Part shown: positions 48,031 to 59,101 of the stretch, in pieces
How the letters are laid out: every line of letters begins with the position of its first letter
Numbering within the stretch: position 1 is the first letter of the stretch
Assembly: GCF_019320115.1 (NCBI RefSeq)
Contig: NC_089595.1
Coordinates: 107,329,611 to 107,393,610, forward strand
DNA from: Miscanthus floridulus
Taxonomy: Eukaryota > Streptophyta > Magnoliopsida > Poales > Poaceae
Reading direction: 5' to 3'
DNA length: 64,000 nt
Notes under the pieces: generated by a model
What the model saw: only the letters and a program-made list of their open reading frames with translations
Databases searched by the model: none
Told to the model about the DNA's origin: nothing
Program-made: the position numbers and the translations under genes

Positions 48031-48048
48031 TATTGGCTCTGGTACCAA
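48031..48048 (-). other. Element C primer-binding site
   Basis: On the minus strand TGGTACCAGAGCCAATAA starts two bases after the 5' LTR end. It is one base away from the initiator-tRNA-type TGGTATCAGAGC. Confidence 0.85.
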
Positions 48049-48050
48049 CT

Positions 48051-51000
48051 GTGGCAGAACCACCTGGAATAGCGTACTTACGGAGGCGCTCGTCTTCCAC
48101 CAGACACTAAGCACCCCGAAAGCCACTACCACGAGCGGTATCCCTCGGACACACCCCGAGGGAGAGCCTGAAAGATCCACATTTTTCCCCAAGGATCCAA
48201 TAATGAAAACAAGTTACAACACCAGTCCATTTCATACATTAGGGTTTTCTGAAAGTACATTATTACAATACCAAATACAGAGTTCAGAATGATAAACAAT
48301 GGAATATTAAAAGATACATCTAGCGATAAGATAACGAGGATTCCGTCTGAGCCCACCAGATGGATCCTCCACTCAAGACACTCCTCAAGCGTCACCTACA
48401 ATAGGGGTAAATAAACCCTGAGTACACAATGTACTCGCAAGACTTATCCGATAGTGGGAATACTTTCCCGACTCCAAGGAATATGCTAGGCTTTATGGTT
48501 GCTGGTTCTCTTTTAGCCAAAAGCAGTACTAATAGTGAGTCCTTATTGATATATTGTTATCATCAGCCGGATTAAGTTTTTATCTAGTCAATCTATATAA
48601 GCACCTATGCTACTTTCAAGCAAGAGTTGAGCAATCGATACTGTTCCTTCTCCTTTTCCACTTCCAGTTCTTACTATGGTGCTAAACCGCAGACAAGCTG
48701 TACCGGGTAACCCGGCGATTCGCGAATCAATGTGCCCAGCTGGGTGCCCTAAAGACACACGCCCCGCTTGTACCCCAGGCACGAGCAGGACTAACCCACC
48801 ACTCTCCTGTCCTGGGTGTCTAGGTCCCCATCCAAACTTGGACTCCAAGCCCCCGCATCTGAATCCCGGACTCAGTGCGGCGCAAGGACCTCCACCACCT
48901 CCTCTTCTCATCAGTCGGTCCGGAAAGAGCCGGATCCGCGACAAGAGAGCAGCAAGTTTTCCCTGCGCCCATACCCAAGTATGTGCTCGGGACAATAGTC
49001 TGTGACTTGCCTAGAGTCATATGCAACGACCGGTCCTTAATTGACACAGACAGGGAAAAAAGTGTAACCGGGCTATGCCCTGTTGGCCGTAGGACACAAC
49101 CCCTCACACCCACCAGTACCAAATCCACATCCCTGTCCGGTCACCATTTTTCCTTTCCATTATTTCATCATGATATCATAGTGTAATCACCTATTTGCGA
49201 GTAACGGTAGGTTACTCACGCTACCGACATCCTGAGCATAGCAGCTACTCGACCTGCACTAGTAGGACTCATGGTGGATATATCTATCCATGTAGTTTCC
49301 ATAAAATGCCTGTAACATAAATGCATATCATATAAATATATTCAGGGATCATTTAAAAATAGGGGTTATGCACCGGGGCTTGCCTTGGGCAGGTGCCGAG
49401 TCAGCAAAGTCAGTACCAATAGGCTCCTGGGCTCCCTCCTATGTGAAAAGCTCCTCCTCGTACTCCTCGATCACCTCATCGTACTCCGGATCACCGATGG
49501 TTATGAAGTCTACCTGTTCATGATCTACATGAAATGACGATGCAATGATTACACTATGGCAATAGCAATTCTCAATGCAAAAGTACCTCTATTACATTAC
49601 TAAGCGAGGTCTTCCTACTAAAGTCTAAGCTATGTACCAGTACTACTAACATGTATGTCCATGTCCTACATTCTTACGATGACTGCGGATATTCATACTC
49701 CTAATGCCAGTTTACGATAAAGCAAGGATAATAACTACATCATTAAACGACTCGTTCCATGGTTACCATTTTTACAGCAAGTATATAAATGCCTAAGGAA
49801 CCTACAGTAACGATTTCAAAGCTAAAGTTATCGTTGGTTTACCACAACAAATCTTGCAATTTAATATCAATGTACCGCTAAGCTTTCTACTTCAAGCTTA
49901 TGAGCCTACCATCCTAACCGCTAATGGTGAACTAACTGTACTAACAGGTAGACGACATTTTTGTGAACCTAACAAACTTAGTTTCACTATTTTTGGACAA
50001 CCATGCAATTTACTACAATTTATCGAAGTTGTATTCATAACAGGAAATAATAAGCATTTCAAATTCCAGGAATTAATGAAAATCGAATCCTCTTTCGCCG
50101 GCCCACCATGCGCAGCCCAGTCCAGCGCGTTATCCCGCCCGCGCGCAACAGTAGTCCAGCGCGCGGCCCACGCGGAGGTGTGGCCCAGATGGCCAACGGC
50201 CCGCGAAGGGGAAGGCCTGCGCTTGTCGGCAAAAATGCATGAACACCCCCGACGAACTTAGCATTTGCTACGAGCTCTACGGTACTGTTTCGCTAGTCTA
50301 CCATTTTACATCAGCACCCTCCCACTTCTTCTTCTTCACGGCGAGGAGGTCCCTGGCCCCCAGGGCGCGCACCAGCGCGACGGCACGGCACCAGGCGACC
50401 ACGCTGACATCACCTGAACCCCTACAGCCTACCTAAGGGGTCGATAGGTACCTGGATAGCACATAGAAGCTACTGGAGGCGACACGACGAGCAGAGATGC
50501 AGGCACAAACTCCCTCCCCAGCGGTGGCTCCTAACCTGCAAGAGCGAGCGCGTTCCCATGAGCAACAACGAAGGCGAGGCCAGCGCACGAGCTAGCGAGC
50601 ACCAGGGAGTACTCACCGACACCCTTGCATTGACGGTTAGGTCGGAGGCGGTCTGAGCAAGGCTGGCCACGTGAGCTCGCGGTGGTGCGGTGAAGATTGA
50701 CGGGGGCACTACCGCGGTGGTGGGACTGGCCTGCTGCGATGCTACGACTGAGGTGCGTGGGGTTCTCAGGAGGAGAAGGCGAGACTGTGGGTGCATTGAA
50801 TCGATACGAGATGCATTGCGGGGCTGGCTCACCGTTGGAGGACGTCGGTTCGGTCTTATGGAGCCGGTGCCACGGAATTAAGAAATTCCGATCATGTGCA
50901 AGGACACCCACAGCAAGGTGGGGATGGGGCGCAGCCAAACGCCTAACGGAGCCGTGCCTAAGGCGAACTAAGACCTACGGCTATGGTTAAAGCAAATTGG

Positions 51001-52090
51001 GGAAAATTGCTTCGGCGACAAGGAGACAGTGGAGACAGAGGAACACACGGGTCAGCATGGCTCGACTGCGGGCGTCAACACAAGGTACCACCATGCCTGG
51101 CCATGGGGAACCAGTAGGGCGTGGCTCCAGGCGCCAGCCAGCAAGGTGTGGCAGCAAGCCGACGAATCAATGATACGGCGACGCAGCGGGCAGCATCCGA
51201 CAAGATCCACAGTGCGAGTGCGACACGAGGTGACGGCGGGCAGACCGTCGTCCAACGCACAAACAGCCAAGGCGATGTCAACAGCGCAGAACCACCGTGG
51301 CGACAGGCGACGTGCAGCGCGGGACCGGCGTGCTCCCGGCCAAAGCAGAGCATAGCAAGACGCGCACGTCACGTCTCGGCGGCAAGGAAAACGTGGCGGT
51401 AGGCGAGCAGCAGCGGGGCAGAGCGCGTAGGCGGGCAGCAGCGAGCAGATGGCCAGGACACGCGGGGCATGCGCATGAATGGCGTCGTGAGCACAGCCGA
51501 GCGTGGCAGTGGCTCAGGCCCGCGTGGCACAGCGCACTGGCAAGCCAACCGGGGTGGTGACCACGCCCAGCGCTCAGTCAGGTGGCGTGCACGATTTTTA
51601 AAGCAGCTAGAAATTACGTATGCCATGTTCCAAACGCTAATCTAATTTCTCGATGCGAATAGGAGTACACCTAACCATCACCATCGGCCACGACATTGCT
51701 CTACTTCTTAGGCCAATTGTTCTACAACTAATGCCGAAGATGGCCTCGTCGACCACTTCAAAGACTTATGCAGAGAACATCGATCTGAATGGTTTCGCGA
51801 CGAACCCCAAACCCCATCCCCAAGACATACTCGCTAGCCATCCATGTCATCGGCCGCAACCTTTTTATCGTCATTCACAAAATGTTTTATAACATTTAGC
51901 GTTAACAATAATTCGATTAAGGCAATAAACGCGTTATGTGACATGAAACGTAACCTTTTTCTTTCCCGTTTCGTAAAAATGTTTCAATGCCAAACATTGA
52001 TTAAAGAGCCTATCATACACAAATGCACATAAATCCGATGCTTACGAAATGTTTCAGCAAAACATTACAATGTAACACCAGGGTGTTACA
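48051..52090 (-). repeat. Element C 5' LTR
   Basis: TGTGGCAGAACCACCTGG to AACACCAGGGTGTTACA, 4040 bp, uninterrupted. It pairs with 23581-25004 plus 40313-42931. Differences are mostly transitions, a few percent by eye. The sequence after it (GGATTCC) rejoins element D's coding frame. Confidence 0.92.
48420..48436 (-). other. LTR hairpin GAGTAC..GTACTC in element C
   Basis: GAGTAC-ACAAT-GTACTC sits beside AATAAACCCT. In the other LTR (23953-23969) the left arm has decayed to AAGTAC. Confidence 0.45.
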
Positions 52091-52900
52091 GGATTCCATA
52101 GGAAGAACCACGAAATGGACGTTCGAGCTGATGGGTCAAGGCATTATGTATGCCTCCCAGACGGCCATCAAGTCCTAGGTGTTGGCTAATTTCGTCACGG
52201 AATGGACCGAGGTCCAAATGCCACCAGCGGTCATCGATCAAGAGTACTAGACAATGTACTTTGATGGATCGCTAATGAAGAAGGGCACCAACGTAGGACT
52301 AGTCTTCGTGTCACCCCTCGGGGTATGCATGAGGTACATGGCCTGTCTCCATTTCCCCTCCTCCAACAACATGGCTGAATATGAGGCGCTCATCAACGGC
52401 CTACGTGTGGCCATTGAGTTAGGCATCCGATGCCTCGATGTTCGAGGAGATTCCTAGCTGGTCATTGACTAGGTCATAAAGGAGTCAAGTTGCCATGACG
52501 CCAAGATGACCGTGTACTACTGAGAAGTCCACCAGTTGGAGGACAAGTTTGACGGCCTCGAGCTCAATCATATCCTGAGGCATCTCAATGAGGCGGCTGA
52601 TGCGCTTGCGAAAGCAGCATCCGGCCGAGAGCCGATGCCAACAGGTGTCTTCGCCAGCGACCAGCATAAGCCCTCGGTTCGCTACAAGGAGTTAGAACAA
52701 GGTGGTGACGGTCCATCCAATCCTAGCCTAGGGGCTGACCAACCATCGGCTACATCTGGCTCTGAGGTCATGGAGCTCGAAGAGGACCCAGCGATAGAGC
52801 TCGACCCTCTGGTCGACTATAGGACACTCTACACCGACTACCTCCTCCGTGACACACTACCGATGGACAGGATGGAGGCTCGATGGCTCGCACATCGCGC
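52091..52900 (+). pseudogene. pol: Element D RNase H end and archaeal-type RNase H
   Basis: The first RNase H resumes with SIGRTTKWTFELMGQG. TAG codons (52175 in AIKS-VLANF, 52248 in EY-TMYFDGS) interrupt it. Next comes a second RNase H of the archaeal type described for Tat elements: MYFDGSLMKKGTNVGLVFVS, FPSSNNMAEYEALINGLRVA, IELGIRCLDVRGDS and HLNEAADALAKAAS. Further stops follow RGDS (TAG), VID (TAG) and VYY (TGA, Arg expected). The second domain is thought to add RNA-removal capacity during reverse transcription. Confidence 0.75.
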
Positions 52901-54053
52901 CAAATCCTTTGTTCTTGTGGAGGGCAAACTCTACAAGCGAAGCCACACTAGGATCCTATAGTGCTGCGTCCCCTTCGAATAGGGGAAGCGTTTGTTGAGC
53001 GATATCCACGGTGGGGTCTGTGGTCACCATGCCATGCCTAGAACCCTGGTCAGAAACACATTTCGATAGGGCTTCTACTGGCCTACCGCGGTAGCCGATG
53101 CCGAGCAAATCGTACGCACCTGCAAAGGGTGCCAGTACTATGCTCGGTAGACTCACCTACTAGCCCAAGCACTCCAGATGATCCCCATCACCTGGCCATT
53201 CACTGTTTGGGGACTCGATCTGGTTGGACCACTCAAAAAGGCGCCCGGGGGCTACGCCCACTTGCTTGTCACCATAGACAAGTTTACAAAGTGGATAGAA
53301 GCTCGACCGATTTCCATGATCAAATTCGAGCAGGCCGTACTGTTCTTCCTCGACATCATCTATCGCTTTGGAGTCCCGAACTCCATCATCACGGACAATG
53401 GCATGCAGTTCACTGGCAAGAAATTCCTCTGATTTTGTGATGAACAGCACATTCGCGTCGACTAGGCCTCCATAGCGCACCCCTAGACGAACGGGCATGT
53501 AGAACACACAAACGACATGATCCTATAGGGCCTTAAGCCTAGGATCTTTAGCCGGTTGAACTAATTCAGCGCACACTGGGTCACCGAACTTCCTTCAGTA
53601 CTCTGGAGCCTGAGGACAACCCCCAGTTGAGCCACCAGCTACACACCGTTCTTCATGGTCTATGGTTCTAAGGTCGTCCTCCCAACTGACCTTGACTACG
53701 GAGCACCAAGGATAAGGGCATACGATGAATAGGGAGCCGAGGCATCCCACGAGGATGCCATGGACCAGCTAGACGAAGCTCGCGATGTTGCCCTCCTTTG
53801 CTCGGCCAAATACCAGTAGGCATTGCGATGATACCACAACCGACGAGTGTGAGGTCGGGCCTTCAACATCGGGGACCTGGTCCTCTGCCTCGTTTAGAGC
53901 AACAGGGACCACCACAAGCTCTCCCCGCCATGGGAGGGACCATACGTCATTGTGGAGGTACTCCGGCCAGGCGCCTACAAGCTGAAAACCATCAACGACA
54001 AGGTCTTCACCAATGCCTAGAACATCGAGCAGCTATGTCGCTTTTACCCCTAA
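52901..54053 (+). pseudogene. pol: Element D integrase, broken
   Basis: It keeps one reading frame without shifts but has about fifteen stops. Recognisable parts are the HHCC module (DIHGGVCGHHAMPRTLV to CKGCQYYAR), the catalytic core (GLDLVGPLKKAPGGYAHLLV, IITDNGMQFTGKKF, NGHVEHTND), TPFFMVYGSKVVLPTDLDYG, and the C-terminus LSPPWEGPYVIVEVLRPGAY to NIEQLCRFYP-TAA at 54051. Stops are TAG at expected Gln or Trp codons and TGA at expected Arg codons, plus one TAA. Confidence 0.8.
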
Positions 54054-54844
54054 TAAATGCACACTTTTTACTTATTAGTTTCGCTATCAAAACTCCCCAA
54101 TCCTTCATGACATCCGATCCTAGCAAACACCAGGGGGTCGGGCCTCACTCGGGGGCTAATATAAGTACATTTGTCCTGCAAAAATTCTCTATGCCTGCCC
54201 TCTTTACGTTAAGTCCTAGGATCTAGGTTTTCGGGAACAAGCTCTGAGTAAAACTAGGTGGACTGTGAGAAACCTATGCCCCAGCGGCTAAGGCGCCTTT
54301 TCTCACCAGCATGATCAGAGATAGCTCACCCACACTCTGAGCTTTTATGACCCTAACTGTGGGAAGGGTCGGAATGCACTAAACCACTTTTACAAAAAGA
54401 GGGAGAAGAGCTAAAAAGCTATTTACTATAACGAAGAGCTCATCCATTTTGCACAAATTTGATGCTTAGCTCAGGGCCAAAAGCCCATCTCAGGGCCAGA
54501 AGGCTGGTAGAGTCACACCCTCTAGTACACTCTGACAAATCAGTTGCGAAAAACCCAAGGACCAAAAGCCCGTCTCAGGGCCAGAAGGCCGGTAGAGTCG
54601 CGAGATGGCCTAAGCCTCTGGGCTACGGCGCTCCCTCACCACCTTCTGCCCGAGGGATGGCTTAGGCTCCAAGAGGGTTTTTTGCAAAGAAATCAGATCA
54701 GAGACAACAAGAGGGCAGAGGCTCGGAAATACAAGACAAACGATTAAAGAAACACGAATACTTCCAAAGAAAGGCCTCCACGGCCACAAACGTTACGATA
54801 CATAGTTAATTCCTATCCTATTTACATGGCCGCTTGGGCCCAGG
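54054..54844 (+). other. Post-pol spacer of the Tat-type region
   Basis: It begins with the GGGTCGGGCCTCACTCGGGG motif common after Tat pol genes. It contains two copies of a CTCAGGGCCAGAAGGC-GGTAGAGTC phrase (near 54492 and 54575), and otherwise no coding signal. A junction between two different Tat elements may lie here or further right, but I cannot place it. Confidence 0.5.
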
Positions 54845-57800
54845 TCAAGGCTTAGGACCTCCGGCATCAGCAGACGGCAGGGGAGGGACCACCTCCTCTT
54901 CAAACAACGTTGCCAGCGCCGTGCCAGGGCCTTCCGCCGCCTCCAACAGCTTCATCACCACCTCGTCGGCCTCATCGTCATCATCAGGCAAGACGTAGCC
55001 ATCGTTGATGGCTTGGAGGTCAACACCGACGTAGTGCAAGGCGATGACGGCCAGTGCGTGTTTGATGCCCATATGCAGCGCTCCTTGGAGCCGCTCACGC
55101 ACTTGACCACTCAGTGCAATCAGACGGCTCCCAAGGGAGCTGCCTGACTGAACCCCCTCGACCACCAGGGCCTCGCAGGCGGCACGGGCGGCACCCTTCA
55201 GTGCGTCGTGCTCCCTGATCTCAGTCTCGAGCACCGTCTGCACCGTGACAAAAGCCTCGGTGGTCCGGGTGACTTCCGCCTCCGACTCTGCACCACGGAA
55301 AACGGAATGGGGTTGAGCGAGAGAAAAAACAAGCTAAATAGGGACGGAAGCCTACAGAACTCACCCTTGGCCTTAAGCTCCCAGTGTCGGGCCTCGACCT
55401 GAAAGGCCTCGGCTTTCTCCTTCAGGCGTTGAGCCTTGACCCGAGAAGCCTCGGCCACCCTGGAAGCTTCACTCCCCAGCTCTGCATCACACTAGGAAGT
55501 TAGGGAACGAACATAAGAAAAAGCGAATAAAACGAAGGGACTAGGACTCACCCTCGGCCTTCCCCTCCAAACCATAGCCTCGGTTCGTGAGGCCTCAGCC
55601 ACTGCAAGGGCCTCATCCAAAGCGCCTTTCATCAGCTGGTGCGCATTCTGTTCTGCCCCTAGCTACCTAGCAAGAGCCTTGCCCGAGGCTGTAGCTTCTT
55701 CGGCTCGAGACCTAAAGGCATCTCGATCACTGGCCACGCAGGTGAGCTCTTCCTCCAACTCCAGACCCACACCACCAGAGGGGCGAGCTGCTCCTGAGCC
55801 GTGGCCACCTCGACCTTCGCGTCGGCACAACGAAGGCAGAGGTCCTCCACCTCTACGCTCCGTGCCGACAGGAGCTCGTTGGCGCCTGCAAGAAGGCCCT
55901 TCTGCCGCTGAAGCTGGTCCCAGACATCTCTCTCCCGCTGGAGAAAGACCGACTTCCCAAGAGACCGGGTCTCGAGCTCCTAGGGGGAAACAGAGCAGGG
56001 GTCAATCCCTACAAAGAAAACTCGAAAAAGACCACCGTATGAGAAAAGAAAGCATGAACCTGGGCGACTCCGGGCAGATCGTTGGCCACCACGGACAGCG
56101 CCGTTCGTAATGACTGCTCCGCCAGCTGGCGGTACTACTCGAACGTGTCCCAGCGACCGCCTTCGGCCGTGTCCTTGAGGGCAAATAGGGGCTCCACCCC
56201 AGGGTCATCCCGGCTCTGCCACAGGACACACGGGTGATCCCACCCGTGGGGCTCAGGTCGTACTCACGCGAGGGCCAAACTTCCCTCGCCCGGGGTTGGA
56301 GCCGGCTGTTCCACGACACCGGCCACCTCGACGCCGGCCATCTCCTACGCCCGGGAAGTATCGTCGGAGGAGATCGGAAGGACCTCCACCTCCCGGGCGC
56401 TTTCCCGCAACAACGGCAGGCCTTGAACCAAGGGTGCCACCGAGGCCTCCGCCGCCTTCATCTCCACTTCCTGGGCTGGCAGCCCCGCCATGATCACGTC
56501 AGCCTCAGTGGTCTCGAGGGCTCCGGCCTCCGCCATCGTGGCCTCGGTGGTCGCGAGGGCTTCGGTACCCGCCGCAGCGGCCTCGATGGTCCTAGACGCC
56601 GCAGCCTCTGTCGCCCCGGCATATGGAACCTTGGGGACCTCAATCCCGATGGCCTCGGCAGCCAAAGGAACCTCGGCCGCATCTGACCCACAGGCCTCGC
56701 CATCATGGGGCGGAGGCGCTCCCTCCCCCTCCTGTGTTAGGGCTGCCTTGGTAGCCCCTCCTTGGGTGGCTGGCTCCTTCGGGTCGGCCCTTGCTAACGC
56801 CGTGCCACATTGTAGGGCGGCTTACGCCTCCGCCACCCAGTGGGCGGTGGAGCTGGGGTTAACCTTGAGCGCTTTAAGGGGTGCCAAGGTAGGCACCTCC
56901 ACAGGTCGCTTCTGGCTAAGGACAAGACGTTCACAGGGTCAGCACAAGACAAAAGAACAAACGGAAAGCACTGCGACCCCACCAAAAATACACCTACCTC
57001 AAGCGGGGTGGCAACCGCTTCGCCATGGCGACCCTTGTCCGCAAAGGCGGTGGCGGCGACATAGGCATGGCCTCCGTGTCCATCGGCGCCGGTTGGTCCT
57101 CAACGGACCCCGGTGCCCCCTCGGTCCTCTGCGGGGGCAGTTGCGTCGCCTCCGCCGCCACTTGCTCCACCGCCGCTGCCGAGCCCACCGGGCTGATGGC
57201 GTGTTTGCCCAACGCCCACGCCTCGGGCGTGTCGGCCTCGGCCCCAGAGTGGGCAATTGTCGACCCCGGGTCAGCTCCTCCTCCTCCTCCCGGGAGTGCC
57301 GGGCTACTAGCCAACACCCCGGGCACCACCTCCCCTACGTCAGGGAGATGGTCCAGGGGACCTCGCCCCATCTTGTCCTCGTCATCCCTGTCCGAGGCAT
57401 CCGTCGATATCGATGGCGATAGGGATTCCTCCAATGGGAGGCCATCCTTCCTTTGCTGCCGGCGGCGCTTATCCAGTTCCTCGCACGCGAGGATCTTCTT
57501 CGTGCGCTTTGCCACCTTGGCGTCTTTTTGCTTTTTCTGCGCCTCGGTGTGCGCGGTTGATCGCCCGCCGCCTCGCGTCCTCGGGAACGGGCGGCGGAGA
57601 GGCACGCACGTCCCTCATCCCCTGCAGGAACGGTGAATGCGCATAAGGGAACGAGAAGTAAGGAGAAACGGAGGAGGCTCGGGGGCTACAGCGGCGCACA
57701 ACTTACCAGCGAGAGGAACCCCCGCGACAGGCGCATCGTGATGGGGGTCAGGTTTCCGCCCCTCAGCTTTGCCTCCACTGTCTCCCCCACCCGACGAAGA

Positions 57801-58624
57801 ATTTCCTCGTCGGAAAGGGTGGAGGAGGACATCCGAATGCCCTCATTGGGCTCACCCGGCCTCATCTCGAACAGGCGCCGCCGCCGAGCCATCAGCGGCA
57901 GCACCCTCCGGTGGTGGAAGGCAGCCACGACCACAGCCGTGGTAAGGCCACGGCCCCATAGCCTCTCCAGCCCCTCTAGAAGCGGCTGCAGCTTGGGCTG
58001 ATCCTCCCTCGGGACACCGTACTTCCACCTCTCTGGGTAGCTCCCCACAATCCGCCCAGTGTAGGGGGGAAGTCCTTCATCGTCGTTGCGAAGATAGAAC
58101 CAGCTCGTGTACCATCGATGATTGGATGACGCGAGCTGGGCCGAGATGTAGAGGTGCTGGCGGTCCTAGCGCACTTGGAGAGTGCAGCCGCCAGCCCTCG
58201 TCGCTTTCCTCGTGCCCGATGTGCCTGTCGGCTTAGTGGTATGCCCCGCCCGGAAGAGATGGAGCCACAACTCCCAATGGGGAGCAATCCCCAAGTACCC
58301 CTCATAGATAGCAACGAAGATGGCCGCCTATGCGATGGAGTTGGGGTTGAAGTTGTGGAGCTCCACGCCATAGTAGTGCGGGAGCGCCCGATTGAACCGA
58401 TCTGTTGGGACGCCGAGGCCACGCTCGTGAAAGGAGACGAAGCTCACGACGTAACCGTCGTGCGGCCTCGGCTCCGGCTCGCCTGACGGAGCGATCCACT
58501 CTGGCCTGTTGGGGTCCGTCACCGGACAAAGGAGTCCGCCATCGACGAGCGACTGAAGCATCTCCGCGGTGACATCAGATGGATCCCAAGGGTCCGCCTC
58601 GATGACAACGATGTCGCCGGCCAT
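54845..58624 (-). pseudogene. Tat antisense gene: putative gypsy-type transposon protein, multi-exon
   Basis: It reads against the retrotransposon. Exon 1 (58624-57707) encodes MAGDIVVIEADPWDPSDVTA, then GYVVSFVSFHERGLGVPTDR, FNRALPHYYGVELHNFNPNS and WYTSWFYLRNDDEGLPPYTG, the Pfam Transposase_28 / putative gypsy type transposon domain (PF04195). Two TAG stops interrupt it. The donor GTAAGT is at 57706-57701 and an acceptor TGCAG at 57622, followed by a Lys/Arg-rich segment with a frameshift (AQKKQKDAKVAKRTKK), Ala/Pro/Glu-rich exons (57500-56150), a coiled coil (SVFLQRERDVWDQLQRQKGL; ASRVKAQRLKEKAEAFQVEA; 55990-55370) and a C-terminus with INDGYVLPDDDDEADEVVMK, ending at TGA 54845. At least five introns are implied. 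Function is unknown; antisense ORFs are established for Tat elements. Confidence 0.8.
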
Positions 58625-58796
58625 GGATGTGGTGGAGGGATCGAATGCAGCGGTGAGTTTTTCTCTCTCTCTCTCTTTCTCGCTCTCTCCCTGGCTCGCT
58701 CTTCTCCCTTCTTCCCGGCACCCGCTGCTCTAGCAATGGCTCGATGGGGGCAGAGCTAACGCAGGCAAGGTAAGGTGAGGAGGGGTGAGGCTCTTT

Positions 58797-58808
58797 GCGT
58801 ATTTATGC
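58797..58808 (-). promoter_or_regulatory. TATA-like box of the antisense gene
   Basis: On the minus strand GCATAAATACGC lies about 175 bp upstream of ATG 58624, followed by a GA-repeat leader (58655-58680). This suggests the antisense gene has its own promoter, separate from the LTR. Confidence 0.45.
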
Positions 58809-59101
58809 AGGGTGAAGGCGAAACGGACGGGCGATGAAATCAGGGAAGTTTCCCCTAGATCCGGCACGGTTAACCCCGATCCGATTTTACCGCCCATGCG
58901 CCCATCTTTTTCTCATTAATTGCAGGAACAGTTGCGTCCCATCCACTGACACCACGTCGCGCCCGACCACTGCGGTAGCAGGCGTCATTCCGCCTCCCTA
59001 GAAAACCACCTCAAAAGGCGCGCCAGCCATTGCCGAGCCAATGGGGAAGATATTCCCCCCCCCCCCCGCCCCATTCCTTTTAGATGAAGGAACCGGGCTC
59101 T
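58809..59101. other. Spacer between antisense promoter and minisatellite
   Basis: No gene was seen. It contains a C homopolymer with one G (59055-59071). Confidence 0.4.

Larger units (their letters stand above)
23581..52090 (-). mobile_element. Element C: Tekay/Del-type chromovirus, interrupted by element B
   Basis: The LTRs are 23581-42931 (split by element B) and 48051-52090, each about 4.04 kb net. Between them the minus strand encodes one gag-pol frame ending in a chromodomain integrase. The initiator-tRNA-type primer site and a purine tract are in place. Insertion was into element D's RNase H coding sequence, and the joined D sequence reads through. The LTRs differ by a few percent by eye, so C is older than B. 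Nine TAG codons and no frameshift interrupt gag-pol. Confidence 0.9.
17801..54053 (+). mobile_element. Element D: Tat/RIRE2-like Ty3/gypsy element, split by C and B
   Basis: The 5' LTR is followed by a TGGTACGCTAGGTAGGGG primer site, gag, protease, RT and the start of RNase H (to 23580). After the insertion of elements C and B, the RNase H, an archaeal-type RNase H and integrase resume at 52091 and end with the CRFYP-type terminus and TAA at 54051-54053. The order and motifs fit the Tat branch. The frame has at least two shifts before the insertion and many nonsense codons, mostly TAG and TGA, so it is an old dead copy. Which 3' LTR belongs to it is unresolved, because the LTR at 60878-62182 does not match 17801-19346. 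Confidence 0.8.

Noticed and set aside
56490..57422. 310-codon plus-strand frame
   Set aside because: It is opposite the antisense gene, whose Ala/Pro-rich exons explain the long open frame on the other strand.
57025..57636. 203-codon plus-strand frame
   Set aside because: It is the complement of exon 2 of the antisense gene; the minus-strand reading has the family features.
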